Shown here: positions 1 to 10,206 of the stretch, piece after piece
How the letters are laid out: every line of letters starts with the position of its first letter
How positions within the stretch are numbered: position 1 is the first letter of the stretch
Assembly (NCBI RefSeq): GCF_020360975.1
Contig: NW_025408679.1
Coordinates: forward strand, 1,798,001-1,862,000
DNA length: 64,000 nucleotides
Reading direction: 5' to 3'
Source: Hirsutella rhossiliensis
Taxonomy: Eukaryota; Ascomycota; Sordariomycetes; Hypocreales; Ophiocordycipitaceae
Position numbers and translations under genes: made by a program
Notes under the pieces: model-generated
Database searches by the model: none
Seen by the model: the letters and a program-made list of their open reading frames with translations, nothing else
What the model was told of the DNA's origin: nothing

Positions 1-1640
1 AAGCGCAGGCGGGGAAGACCACCGAGGCAGCAGAGACTCCAAGCCGACGCAAGGCAGCAGGCGTTGCGGCGTATCCAGCCCCGGCCGACACCGATCGCAG
101 CCGGTCTCACACCGCCGCCGAGCGAGGGCGGCCCGCCTAGAGGCCAGCAGGCGCCGCGGCACATCCGGGCTCGGCCGGTTCTGAGGGCGGGAGTCCACGC
201 GGCGCCCCCCACCGAGGCGGGACCGAGCGTCGGAAGCACGGACAGCCAACAAGCCGGTACGGTCGCAGAGCGAGGCCAAGGCGCATGAAGACGGCTAACG
301 GGGCGCAGGCAGGACAATGAATCGGCAGCCCGGGGGAGAGCGGAAGAGGAAGGGCCGCACCCCCGGCGGGCAGGCCTTAGGGAAATGCTCCCGGGTCCGG
401 TGGGCCAGAAAACCCCAAGACGGAGGGAGCTGCAGGCCGAGGACCTAGCCAGCGTACTGCAGCACCTCGAGGAGGAGTTCGCGGCGGGCGAGAGGCTCGC
501 AGACGAGCAGACGTGGTGCATGCCGGTGCCGCGCGCGAGGCAGGTGCGAACGGTGCAGAGGTTCTACCGGGCGTTCCACGACGCCGGCACGCTACCGGTC
601 TTGACCTGCAAGGTATGTTACCGGAAGCGGTCAAGAGAGGAGCTAAGGGAAATGGCGTGGGAGAGGTGGCCATGGCGGAGCCCCGTCACGGAGGGCGGCC
701 GGTCTCTATTCGCGTGCCGAAGCTGCTTCCCGAGGCCGGGCGGTGCCGGTATGCGCAGAGTGCGCGCGGTGCCTCGGGCGTGAGAGGCTTCGCCTGGCAT
801 GCACCTCCACGGCCGGCTCGGCTGCGAGCACGCGTACCCCGACGAGCTCAGGGCCTCACGCCGGTCGAGGAGAAGCTGATCTCGCTCAACTCGTGCTACG
901 GCTTCGTGACGAGGTATAGCATCCCCGGCGGGCAGAGGCAGAGCGTGAGGTATCCGAGGCACGTCAAGGGCCATATCACGGTATTCCCGAATGACGTGCA
1001 GGGGCTGGTGACCAAGGTGCTCCCGCACCCGCTAGTCCGGGTTATGGACGAGATCCATGTCTCGTGGCAGGGGGCCGAGAAGCCGGGGCCACGCGACCTG
1101 TCGGGCCTCCTGTCGGTAAGGCGGCGGGCGGTCGAGAGGGCGCTCGTCTGGCTTAAGGAGAACAACCCGCTCTACGGCGAGGTCGAGATCGACGTGGCGG
1201 AGATGGAGAGCTGGGGGGCGCCGCCGCACGGGGTGCCGTCGGTGGTATGCGAGCGCCTGGAGCGAAACGAGCCGTCAGCGCGGGAGAGGACGCGGACCGC
1301 GCAGGTGGTGCCGCCGACGGAGCGGGCCATGGACGACGAGGGCGCGGTCGAGATCGAGGAGATCCTCGTCATGTTAAGCCAGGGGCGGGATCCCGCGGAG
1401 AGGAGTCGCGACGTCAGGCCCACGTGCGACGACGAAGAGGACGGCGCTAGGCCCGAAGAGGGCGGGGAAGTAATCAACGAGGTGACGTCGTCCGGCATGT
1501 TCCCGCTCGACGGGCCGCCAGGGGTGGCGGACGCCGAGAAGATTCGCTTCGCCCGCGACGCCGTCGGGCCCGACGGAGCGCGCGCCCGCGCAGGCCCGAG
1601 GACGTGGGTGGGGACGGCGGCCGGAGGGCGAGCGCGGCGG
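1..1640 (+). pseudogene. Helitron H1 RepHel, N-terminal part (DUF6570-like), 5' partial
   Basis: This is the start of a decayed fungal Helitron protein whose true 5' end lies before the window. Positions 1-384 are GC-rich, charged and low in complexity. From about 415 an alpha-helical stretch (RRELQAEDLASVL) leads into a Cys pair (CKVCYRK, near 607) and a second Cys motif (CRSCFP). The DUF6570-type block follows from about 857 (LTPVEEKLISLNSCYGF, then YSIPGGQRQSVRYPRHVKG, then HVSWQGAEKPGP). The reading frame changes near 780 and again near 1600, so it is a pseudogene as written. The same blocks recur in H2 (16794 onward) and H3 (below 55946). Family assignment comes from conserved motifs; the breaks are seen directly. 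Confidence 0.8.
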
Positions 1641-2648
1641 CGATGGCGACAAGTACGAGCCCTATATCCAGGTACGGCGCGGCAACGAGTTCGCCGACTC
1701 GGCGGACGCCTCCTTCTTCGCCAAGACCTTCCCGACGCTATTTCCCTTTGGCGTGGGGGGGCCGAGGCTCGCCGACGAGGCCGCTACCCGTGGAAGCGAG
1801 ACTACCGGGTGGCGGGGCCGGGCTGCCGAGGCGGAGCGGGTCGCGGAGGGCCTCACGTCGACCCGGAACATGAACCTCCAAGCATGGGCCGACGTCGTGC
1901 TACGGCGCCACGGCGGCCGGTTCGCGACGCATCCCATCTTCGCCTTCCTAGTGTTTAATATGGGGGTGCGGTCTAGGAACCGCCAGGCCAGTATGCTAGG
2001 CGTAACGAGGAAGAACTTCGCAAAGGTCGAGGGTCTACTAAAGTCGTTAACGACGCAGAGGCTCGAGGCGGCGAGGGTCGAGCTCGAGGCCACGGGCAAG
2101 ACCGGCGACGACGGGGTAAAGGAGCTCCTCCGGTCCCTATCGGTGTTTGGCCACCGGCAGCCGATGTCGAGGGAGAGCCGCCTAAGTATGCGGAAGAAGA
2201 TACTATCTCTCATCGTCAGATACGGGGTGCCGGCCATTTGGTTCACGCTAAACCCGAACGATATTACGAACCCGGTAAAGCTACGGCTGGCGGCGTACCG
2301 CGCCCGCGACCCCGAAGCGGCCGAGGCCTTCCTAAGAGAGCTAGGGACTGCGTATAAGCGGGTGCGGCTGGCGATAGCGGACCCGATGAGCGCGGCCGTC
2401 TTCTTTCACCGGGAGATAAAGCTCTTCTTCGAGCATTACGTCGACGTCGGGGACGAGTCGGTGTTCGGGCACGTCGGGGCGTACTACGGGGCGGTAGAGA
2501 CGAACGAACGAGGTGCTCTCCACCTCCACGGGCTTCTCTGGCTAAAGGCAATGCGCGCCTCGGCGAGGCGCTGGCCGGCGCCGGCGGCGAGGAGCAGGCA
2601 GCGTACCGGGAGCGAATAATCCGCTACGTAGACAGCGTCTTCTCCGAG
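1641..2648 (+). pseudogene. Helitron H1 Rep endonuclease, N-terminal half (Helitron_like_N, HUH)
   Basis: This segment encodes the first half of the rolling-circle Rep nuclease. The landmarks are FPTLFPFGVGG (about 1726), NLQAWADVVLRRHGGRF (about 1873), PAIWFTLNPNDITNPVKL, and the metal-binding HUH motif as ALHLHGLLWL (about 2514-2543). The frame moves near 2550, because the continuation with YRERIIRYVDSVFSE lies in another frame. A GTAAGG donor at 2649 follows that motif, and the same donor position is kept in H2 and H3, so an intron is likely. Helitron Reps nick and join single strands during transposition; this copy is unlikely to be active. Confidence 0.85.
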
Positions 2649-2752
2649 GTAAGGCGGACGACGTCAGAGGCGTAGCCTCCCGGCTCCGTCGAACGCAGAC
2701 TAAAGGGCCGAAACTAACCCTAGGCCGTAGGAGCTAGACGCAGAAGGGCACC

Positions 2753-3834
2753 ACGCTGTGCAGGCGGAGCGGTCGATCACGGCGCACATGTCGTCGTGGC
2801 TTGACGACGTCGAGCGCTTAACGGACGCGTTCGACGAGGAGGCCAACTTCTGCGCCGGCGCGACGCAGGTCCACACGCATAGCGCGACCTGCGTCAAGTA
2901 CTCGCTCGCGGGGGCCGGTCGTAAGGGCGACCTCTGCCGTTTTAAGGCGCCCTGGAGGCTAGTAGAGAGGACGGCGCTCACGGCGGACGGCGTGCTGGAG
3001 ATCCGGCGGACACATAGCATGGTGAACCGGTGGAACAAGGCGATGGCGGTAGGGCTGCGGCACAACCACGACATCTCGTTCATCGCGACGCAGCGCAAGA
3101 CCATGGCCCTGATCTACTACATCACCAACTATGCGACTAAGGTAGAGGACCCTACGTGGAAGCGGGTGGCCGCCGCGGCCGAGTTACTCCCGACCTCAGA
3201 GCCGACAGCAGAGAGCAGTATCCCCAGCGCCGACCGCAACGATAGCGGGGGGAACGGAGCCGGAGAGGAGGCCGCGGCGGACCCTATAAGGGGGAACAAG
3301 ACGAGGGTGTTCCTACTAAAGGCGGCGAACCGAATCTTCACGGAGCGCCCGCTATCCCAGGTCGAGGTGATCGCCGACCTCCTGGGGTATCCCGCGGAGT
3401 TTTGCAGCGGCGCGGCGTGGGCGTACGTGAACACGAACCAGCTCTACTGGGCCGTCTTCCGCCAGTGGCGGCACCTCCGACTGGCGAGCGGGGTAGAGGC
3501 GACGGCGAGCGACGCGCCGGACGAGACGGTCGTCGTCGAGGAGGCGGGGCCGAGGATCTCCTTCATCGAGGCCTACCGGCATAGAGGCGGGCTCCTACAG
3601 GGCCTCTGTCTCTACGACTACGCGTCGCTCGTAAGGCTGAAACGGAATGGCGGAGGCGCCGAGGGCTGCGCGGCCTGGGGCGAGATACCCTTTAACGAGA
3701 GCTGGGCTCCGGGGAAGGACTGGGCGCAAGTGCTCAGACGGCCGGGTAAGGGGGCGAGCGTACGCCTAGACGGGTACCTCAGTAAGGAGTTCGGCGAGGA
3801 AGACGAGGAGTCATGTCATCGGAGGTACGTATAG
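2753..3834 (+). pseudogene. Helitron H1 Rep, C-terminal half with two-tyrosine motif
   Basis: This is an open segment of about 350 residues in one frame. It contains CAGATQVHTHSATCVKYSL (about 2851), GLRHNHDISFIATQRKTMAL, and the catalytic two-Tyr motif YYITNYATK (about 3115-3141), where the Rep tyrosines that attack DNA sit. Downstream, a region from EVIADLLGYPAEF to LDGYLSKEF is conserved in H2 and H3 and links the Rep to the helicase. It probably begins at a splice acceptor near 2753. It overlaps the next segment in a different frame, indicating a frameshift or an intron near 3820. Confidence 0.82.
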
Positions 3835-4543
3835 CAAAGCCGAGGGCGTACCGTCGGACGGCGACGCGGCCCGTGGCCCGGCTAACGGTGCAAAGGGCGG
3901 CGGTGCAGCATCTAGCGCTGTTCGTGCCGTGGGAGGCATTCGTCTGCGAGGAGACGGGCGACATCAACGACATCTGGGCGCGGGAGCGGGCGGCGCTGGC
4001 GCCGAGGATCGCGCGGCTCGCGGACAACGTACAGCTGCTCCGGCGGTCGGCGGAGGACGCCAAGCGCGACGCCAGGCAATGGGCCGCTACGACCGAGGAG
4101 GGCGAGCCGGCGGCGGCGGCACGCGCCAACGAGGGCGCGGAGGAGGCGGCCGAGGGGGGCGGGCAGGTGTACCGCGCCGGCGGCGCAGGCGACGCGGCGC
4201 GGCTCATCGACGTTGTCCGGAACGCCGCCGGCGCGGGCCAGGTAACGGCGCGGTCGGCGGAGCTGCTGGCGATGACGCAGCAGCTCTGCCGGTTTCAGCA
4301 GTCGGCGCTCTCGTCGGCGGCCGAGCTCGATGCGACGGTGGTGGCGGGCGAGGCGGGGCCGAGGCGGGTAATCCTCGCGGGTCGACCCTCTCCGGGCGAG
4401 CTGCCGCGGCAAGAGCAGGTAAGAGCCATCAAGTCACAGCAGAGGAGCGCCGCGCGGAGCGGGAGCGGGCGATCCAAGGAATCCAGGGCGGCGCGGCGGC
4501 GTCGGCGCCCGGGGCCGACCGAGTGCGGCGCTACGCGGGGTGA
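3813..4543 (+). pseudogene. Helitron H1 Rep-helicase linker
   Basis: The linker of the same protein begins near VQHLALFVPWEAF (about 3898) and continues through NVQLLRRSAEDAKRDARQW, AARLIDVVRNAAG and QQLCRFQQSALSS. The motifs match H2 at 20114-20578 and H3 at 51917-52381. It is Ala/Arg-rich and I know no enzymatic function for it; in this family it sits just before the Pif1 helicase. The frame closes near 4543. Confidence 0.7.
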
Positions 4544-6345
4544 TGGGCGGCTTCGGCGAGGACGACGTCGAGGTGACGGCAGCGGACGCCGACGCGGGGA
4601 TGCGTGTGCGGCTCGGCCCGTCGAGCTCGTTTGTCGCCGCCGGCAGGGAGCTAGCGGGCCGGCTAACGCTTAACGAGAAGCAGTCGATCGCCCTCCTCAT
4701 CATATGCCGCCAGCTCGATCAGGCCCGGCAGGGCGGCGACGCCGGCGACAGCGGCGACGCCGGCCAGCTCTGTCTATTCGTCGGCGGCGAGGGCGGTACC
4801 GGCAAGTCGCGCGTCATTGAGGCGCTCGTCGAGCTGTTCGCCCAGAGGGACCTATCGAGCCAGCTACTAATCACGGCGACATCGGGGACGGCGGCGGCGC
4901 GGATCAACGGCATCACCCTGCACTCGGCCTGCGGCCTCTTGGTCGGCCAGGGCGGCCAGGCGGGGTCGGCGAGGAGGTAGACGGGTGCGGCTGCCGGGAC
5001 AGGGCGAACGCTTCGTCGACGGCCGGTCGCGGATGGACTGGCAGGAGAAGGAGGTGCTGGTGATCGACGAGGTCAGCATGCTCGGGCGCGCACGCTGCAC
5101 GCGGCGAACGAGCAGCTCTGCCGGCTGCGGGCTCGCCGCGGGACTTCGGCGGCATCCCGGTAGTCATCCTCTGCGGCGACTTCCATCAGTTCCGGCCGGT
5201 GCAGGAGCGGTCGATCCTGCTGCCGAGCGCGGCGGTGCCGTGGGACGCGGACGGCGCGTTCGCGGCCGAGCGGCGGCGGCAGCACGATAAGGCGCACGCG
5301 CTATGGAGGAAGTTTACGACGGTCGTCATGCTCGACGAGCAGATGCGCGCCGCCGGCGACCCGGAGCTACGGCGGCTGCTCGGGCGGATCCGGCGGGGGG
5401 AGCAGGACCGGTCGGACCTAGACCTCCTCAACTCGAGGTGCTACCGGGCGGGCAGGCGGATACCGTGGGAGACTGGGGTGACGGTGGTGACGCCGCTTAA
5501 CAGGAATCGCTGGAACCTCAACCTAGAGGCGGCCCTCGCGTTCCGGGCCCGGCAACGGACGGCGGCGCGCATCTTCGTCTCCGAGCATAAGTGGAGGGAC
5601 GGCACGCCGACGGAGGAGGAGGCGGTGCTGATGCTAGGCCAGGGCGACGACAGCGCGACTCCGGTGCCGGCCGTCTTCCTCTTCGTGCCCGGCATGCCGG
5701 TCGTCGTGAACCAGAACACGCACCAGGGGCTGAAGCTAGTGAACGGGGCCGGGTACACGGCGGTCGACGTCATACCCGACCGGGCCTTCCCCGGCCACCG
5801 GGTCTCGGCGGAGCTGACAATGCACTTCGGGCCGCCGGTCGGCATGGTGCTGGCCTCGGAGACGACCAGGATTTCCACTTCGTGGGGATGCCGTCCGGGA
5901 CGATCCTGCTGACGCCCATCAGCGTCAAGATCCAGGCCCAGCGGAAGCGGCCGTGGCAGCGGAACGACGTTAGCCGGAGGGCCTGCCGTGCGCCGCGGCC
6001 TTCGCCTGCACCGACTACAAGGTGCAGGGCGGGACGCTGGAGCGCGTGGCGCTGGAGCTCCGGGGGGCGAGGACGACGACCGTCGACGGGCGCGCGGTAC
6101 CGTCGCCGTGCGACCCGTATAGCCTATACGTGCAGCTATCGCGGTGCCCGACGCTCGACGGCATCATGCTCGTGTCGGAGGTGCGGAGAGGGACCTGGTA
6201 GGGAACAGGGTGCCCGAGGAGATGACGGCGGCGCAGGCACGGCTAGAGAGGCTCAGTGAGAGGACCGTCGGGAGGCGCTACGCTGGCTCGGCGATGATCT
6301 CCGGGGCCGCGGGGAGGGACAAGACGAGACTGGGGGGGGATAAAT
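4540..6345 (+). pseudogene. Helitron H1 Pif1-type helicase domain
   Basis: This is the SF1B helicase half of the RepHel protein. Walker A is GGEGGTGKS (about 4786), followed by LLITATSGTAAARINGITLHSAC. Walker B is VLVIDEVSMLG (about 5056), then CGDFHQFRPVQERSI, LDEQMRAAGDPEL and the C-terminal PYSLYVQLSRCPTLDGIML. The domain is spread over at least four frames, with changes near 4978, 5100-5190, 5880 and 6190. Such helicases unwind the displaced strand during rolling-circle transposition. H1 is visibly more GC-rich than H2 and H3, especially at third codon positions, so it is a different subfamily copy or has had a different mutational history. Confidence 0.85.
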
Positions 6346-6787
6346 AGATAGAACGCCCAACTATTTCCTCATTAGGCCCGAGCCGCAGAACCACCGTTCT
6401 CACAAAACCTCGGCGGGGGCAAGTTCTATACGTCTTCTTCCAAGACACCCCAAAAGAAAGGCAAAGGGCCCGGCTAGGAGTGATAGGCGGCCGAGAGGGC
6501 GGACGAAACAGGGCCGTTCCATCAGAAAAAAAGGAGGCCGGAGGAAGGAGCGGTAAGCAGTCGAGGTTGCGGGGAAGCTTTCAAACCATGATAATTTCCT
6601 TTCCGACCAATCAAAAGGGAGGAACCCGACCAATCAGAGGACGGGAGTTTGGGGGGGAAAAAATTGGGTTGGGTGGTCGCGCGATAAGAAGAGGCCTTTC
6701 GTTCCTCAAGGCACAAGGCATAGGGTTGGGTGGTCGCGCGATAAGAAGAGGCCTTTCGTTCCTCAAGGCATATTCAATAACGATTAC
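6346..6787 (+). repeat. H1 3' non-coding end with a 48-bp duplication
   Basis: This is the non-coding tail after the H1 helicase, with no supportable gene. It holds two ACCAATC boxes (about 6604-6640) also found after the H2 helicase. A 48-bp unit occurs twice, at 6666-6713 and 6723-6770, each ending in GCCTTTCGTTCCTCAAGGCA. That last 20-mer also ends H2 and H3, again duplicated, so it is probably part of the Helitron 3' terminus. I could not place a canonical CTRR end. Confidence 0.65.
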
Positions 6788-6967
6788 TGTCGGTAGGTCT
6801 CGTGCACGTAACAAACAGGGTATACCGGTGTGTCGTGTTATGCAATGAGGATTTGTCTATCTAAAAGGGGGAGGAGGCCACGATGCTAGCTTTGTGGCCT
6901 CAGCTGTACACGTGACTGTGTACGTAAGCTAGCTAGATGAGTACAATAGACTAATACCATTCCCACA
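6788..6967. mobile_element. Solo LTR related to the adjacent LTR element
   Basis: The first ~80 bases match the LTRs at 6979 and 10001, beginning TGTCGGTAGGTCTCGTGCAC. The middle is diverged, and it ends in ACCATTCCCACA. The ends are TG...CA and it is flanked by the 5-bp target duplication ATTAC (6783-6787 and 6968-6972). It is therefore an independent insertion reduced to one LTR, lying 11 bp from the full element. Confidence 0.85.
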
Positions 6968-6978
6968 ATTACGATATA

Positions 6979-7184
6979 TGTCGGTAGGTCTCGTGCACGT
7001 AACAAACAGGGTATACCGGTGTGTCGTGTTATGCAATGAGGATTGATTCTCTATCTAGGGAGGCGAGGCCAGCGTGGAGAAAAAGGGGGCACGCTGTCCT
7101 CAGCCGTACACGTGACCATAAGGGTCATGTGCCGATCATGTGATCAGAGACGGATGCATACAAAGGATGAGTACCATTCCCACA
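6979..7184 (-). repeat. 3' LTR (element 6979-10206)
   Basis: This 206-bp LTR is identical by eye to 10001-10206. Its plus-strand ends are TGTCGG and CCCACA. Confidence 0.9.
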
Positions 7185-7312
7185 CTGGCAACTTTTCTTT
7201 TTGTGGTTGCGGCTGCTGTAGTGACCGGGGCAAGAAGATGTAACGACCGTGAGGAAAGAGGGGTTCTTGACCAGGGCTCCGTTAGGGTCTTAATGAAGTA
7301 GCTTTGTTAAGA

Positions 7313-7863
7313 CTAACGAATTCTTCCCATACTGGCAATTTTTCTTCTTTTGTGGTTGCTGTGATTGTCGAAATAGTTACCAAGACGGTCCGTATCAGCC
7401 AAAGAAAGCAAGAAAGGGGTAGGGGTCTGAAGGATGTGGAACGTTATCCTTCTGACGGGTGTTTTGGGGGCGATTGAGCCGATTGAGTGAATGGCTTCGC
7501 CGTTGCCGAATTTGATGGTAGCCTGGCCGGATGTGGGGCTGTCTAGGGCTACAGGGGGGTCTTCTCGTTGTAAAGCAATGTACTGAGAGTGACCGGCTGT
7601 AGAGACTTTTGTTGCACCTGTGTCAATCATGATGCCTTAAAATTTGTCCTTGGAGTAGCGATCTTCAATGAAAAATTGGTAGGCGGGAACAGTGTTCTGA
7701 TCTGTACGACGAACGTCTTCTCCAGTGATCAAATGGTTAAACGCTTGCTGACAGAGCATTTGGCTTGCTTGCCACTGTTTGGGGTGATTGTTGGTGTCGT
7801 TGTCGTTTTCTTCCCATATGTCATTGTCGTCGTTCAGGTCGTCCATCTCATGGCCTTCGTAAT
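7313..7863 (-). CDS. Retroelement aspartic protease remnant
   Basis: This minus-strand segment continues from the zinc knuckle through an acidic stretch (HEMDDLNDDNDIWEEND) to a pepsin-like retroviral-type active site, MIDTGATKVSTAGHSQ (about 7583-7630). TITFHILQTPTPFLLSLADT-like sequence then leads to DRLGNYFDN. Such proteases cut Gag-Pol. The frame ends at 7313, close to the 3' LTR, where integrase and RT would normally follow, so pol is missing. Confidence 0.75.
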
Positions 7864-9541
7864 CTAGAATGTAGGTTCCAAAGTCTGTGAGTTGTACGCC
7901 AGTGAAATGACAATGTGTGACATATTGATCCTTTGCCTTTCGTCGTTCTTCTGCAGAGTGTTTAGTTGACCAGCAACCTTCTTGTCCACAAACAAAGCAC
8001 TTTTTGGTCCATTGCGGTTAGTGTAGCTAGGGGCGTAGTTGCCACGGCTTTGGGGCCTATGGCTTCCACGGTTATAGCCTTGTCCATAACCATGAATGGG
8101 TCGCTGTCCTGAGTATCCGTACCTACCTCGTACGCGGTTGTTATGGTATCGGCGATCGAGGTAGTACTGATCGTTGGGGTCCGTTTGATCAAATGATCCA
8201 TCAGGGCTTTGAGTGAATTGAAGGTTTGTTCGTCGGGCAAGATGGGTCTCAACGGAAGATCGAAGATCTGCAAAGAGGGTCTCGATCTTTTCTGCAGGTT
8301 TGAAGAGGGCGTATTCAAGTTCGGGTACACCACGGCATGCGATGATAAGCGTAGTACGCAGTGGAATGTTTCCTGCGTAGTCAGGGCCAAGGGCTCTCTG
8401 ACAGAGTTGTAGCTTATCGAAGAGTAGTTGAAGGACTTCATGGAGGGATTTGGAGGCATCTTGGGCACGAATCGAGTTGAAAGTGGTTGTGGTCCAATCT
8501 GTATAGTAATGGACGTGGTTAACTTCCGTGTCAAAGCGTTGTTTGATGCTGTCGTATGCCTTCCTAAACGTGGTAGTCCATTCGATCTTGTCAATGTAGA
8601 ACGTTTGTGCTCTTCCGGCGAGGATTCGGGGAAAAAGGGCGTGAAATTGTGACGGTTTCACTTGGATGTTGTAGCAGATGCTCATGAAGATTCGTAACTT
8701 GTCGTCGAGGAGATCGTACGGCTCTCCTGTGTAGTTCTGGTCCTTGTCCCAGAGCTTCATGAACATATATTGGGTATCTGCGTCAACAGGGGCATTCGGG
8801 GTATCATCCGGGGGAAGTTTTGTATATGCTTCAGGGTGCATAGGCTCGGATGGAGGGTCGGGTGGGGGGGGGTTGTGGGCGGATTGGACGAGTTCGGGGT
8901 GCCTGAAGCGGTGGGTTGTCGGATGGGCTGTAAGAGAGGTTAGGTTAGGTGCATCTTGGGTGGTCAGCGCGGAAGTCGTAGGAGGTGATGTTGTCGGTAG
9001 TGTCTCAGCGGTGGGCTTCTGGGCAGGTGGCTTCGTTAAGGTCTTAATGGGGGGTTGTTTGTTAAGATCGTAACGAGATGTTGCTACTGATGGCGACTGG
9101 GGTTCTCGGGGAGAAGTTAGAGCCTTTGATCCTGCTGCTCGTAACTTATGAGCGGTTGTCCCAATGTCGAAATCGGTCAAAAGGGCCATTTTCCCGTCCT
9201 GTATAGATGCCACGTCTCCTTAGAAGTAATCTGAGGGCTCTCTTGTAGTCCATATGTACCCGGTTCCATGTGTCTTGGTTCCAGCCTTCGAAGTGTTGTT
9301 GGAAGTGGTCAAGGATGTTGTCTCCTTCTAGGCGTTCGAATTGGGCATTGGACATGAACCTAGCGGCGTACGTCGTAACTGCGATCTCATCTTCCTCGTC
9401 AGGTTTGATGTCTTGTTCCCAAAGGGTAACATCAACTTTGTCGTATACGGATGTCTGGATAGCTAGTCCTTGCATCCGTTCGCTCAATTGTTCGAGCTGG
9501 GCGCTCTCGTTCGGAGTCGTAGCTCGATCGGTCGGGGTCAT
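7864..9541 (-). CDS. Gag-like protein of the LTR retrotransposon
   Basis: Two overlapping minus-strand frames make one Gag. The first (9541-9146) starts MTPTDRATTPNESAQ and stops at DRFRHWDNRS. The second (through 7864) carries a Pro/Thr-rich linker and then a capsid-like helical core (KLWDKDQNYTGEPYDLLDDK, with AGRAQTFYIDKI further on). A frame change near 9150-9170 separates them, either programmed or a mutation. A zinc knuckle (CFVCGQEGCWSTKH, about 7960-8000) lies in the frame leading on to the protease. Gag packages element RNA in virus-like particles. The order Gag, knuckle, protease fits an LTR element. Confidence 0.75.
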
Positions 9542-9642
9542 CGTTGATCAAGTGAATGAGACGATGGGGTTGGTTCGTATTGGTCTATTCGTATACGAAT
9601 TGTCGCTAGTAGGAGTTCAAGTGTCGCGTACTAAGTCGGTTG

Positions 9643-9825
9643 CTCGTGGCCTGACTGAACTGACGAGGAGCTCGTTACTTAACGTCAAGAGTCGAACGTT
9701 CTTACTAGTTGTTTTGCGATGTGGTCGCCTATCAATATGGTCGCTCGTGGCCTGACTGAACTGACGAGGAGCTTGCAAGTCGATAGTTGGAAGGATTCTC
9801 GTGGCCTGACTGAACTGACGAGGAG
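9643..9825 (-). repeat. Three 28-bp direct repeats in the retroelement 5' leader
   Basis: A 28-bp unit (plus strand begins CTCGTGGCCTGACTGAACTG) occurs at 9643-9670, 9744-9771 and 9798-9825, identical by eye and unevenly spaced (101 and 54 bp). It lies between the 5' LTR and gag on the minus strand, where packaging or translation signals would sit. Function unknown. Confidence 0.8.
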
Positions 9826-10000
9826 ATTCCTCGTTCTTAGCACAAATAACCTTCTTCTAGGTATACGAAGCTTGTCTACAATGTAGAGGAGCCTCAAAGC
9901 CTGTCCTATTAATAAGAGGGGCCTGTATTGCCTTCGAAGGTTGAGGAATTTGTCTCTTCCACCTAGCTGTCTGTGATTGACCGAATCAATCACTGATCAG

Positions 10001-10206
10001 TGTCGGTAGGTCTCGTGCACGTAACAAACAGGGTATACCGGTGTGTCGTGTTATGCAATGAGGATTGATTCTCTATCTAGGGAGGCGAGGCCAGCGTGGA
10101 GAAAAAGGGGGCACGCTGTCCTCAGCCGTACACGTGACCATAAGGGTCATGTGCCGATCATGTGATCAGAGACGGATGCATACAAAGGATGAGTACCATT
10201 CCCACA
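10001..10206 (-). repeat. 5' LTR (element 6979-10206)
   Basis: This 206-bp LTR should hold the element promoter if minus-strand transcription is right. It is followed on the plus strand by the ATATA target duplication. Confidence 0.9.

Larger units (their letters stand above)
6979..10206 (-). mobile_element. LTR retrotransposon, internally deleted (gag and protease only)
   Basis: Two 206-bp LTRs (6979-7184 and 10001-10206) look identical by eye. They begin TGTCGG, end CCCACA, and are flanked by the 5-bp duplication ATATA (6974-6978 and 10207-10211). Coding is on the minus strand, so 10001-10206 is the 5' LTR. At 3.2 kb the element has gag, a zinc knuckle and a protease, but no integrase, RT or RNase H. 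A purine tract lies just inside the 3' LTR. A ~30-bp similarity between the sequence at about 7185 and that at about 7330 may mark the deletion. Identical LTRs suggest recent insertion, probably with proteins supplied in trans. The protease and knuckle context suggests a Ty1/copia-like fungal lineage, which I hold only tentatively. Confidence 0.9.
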
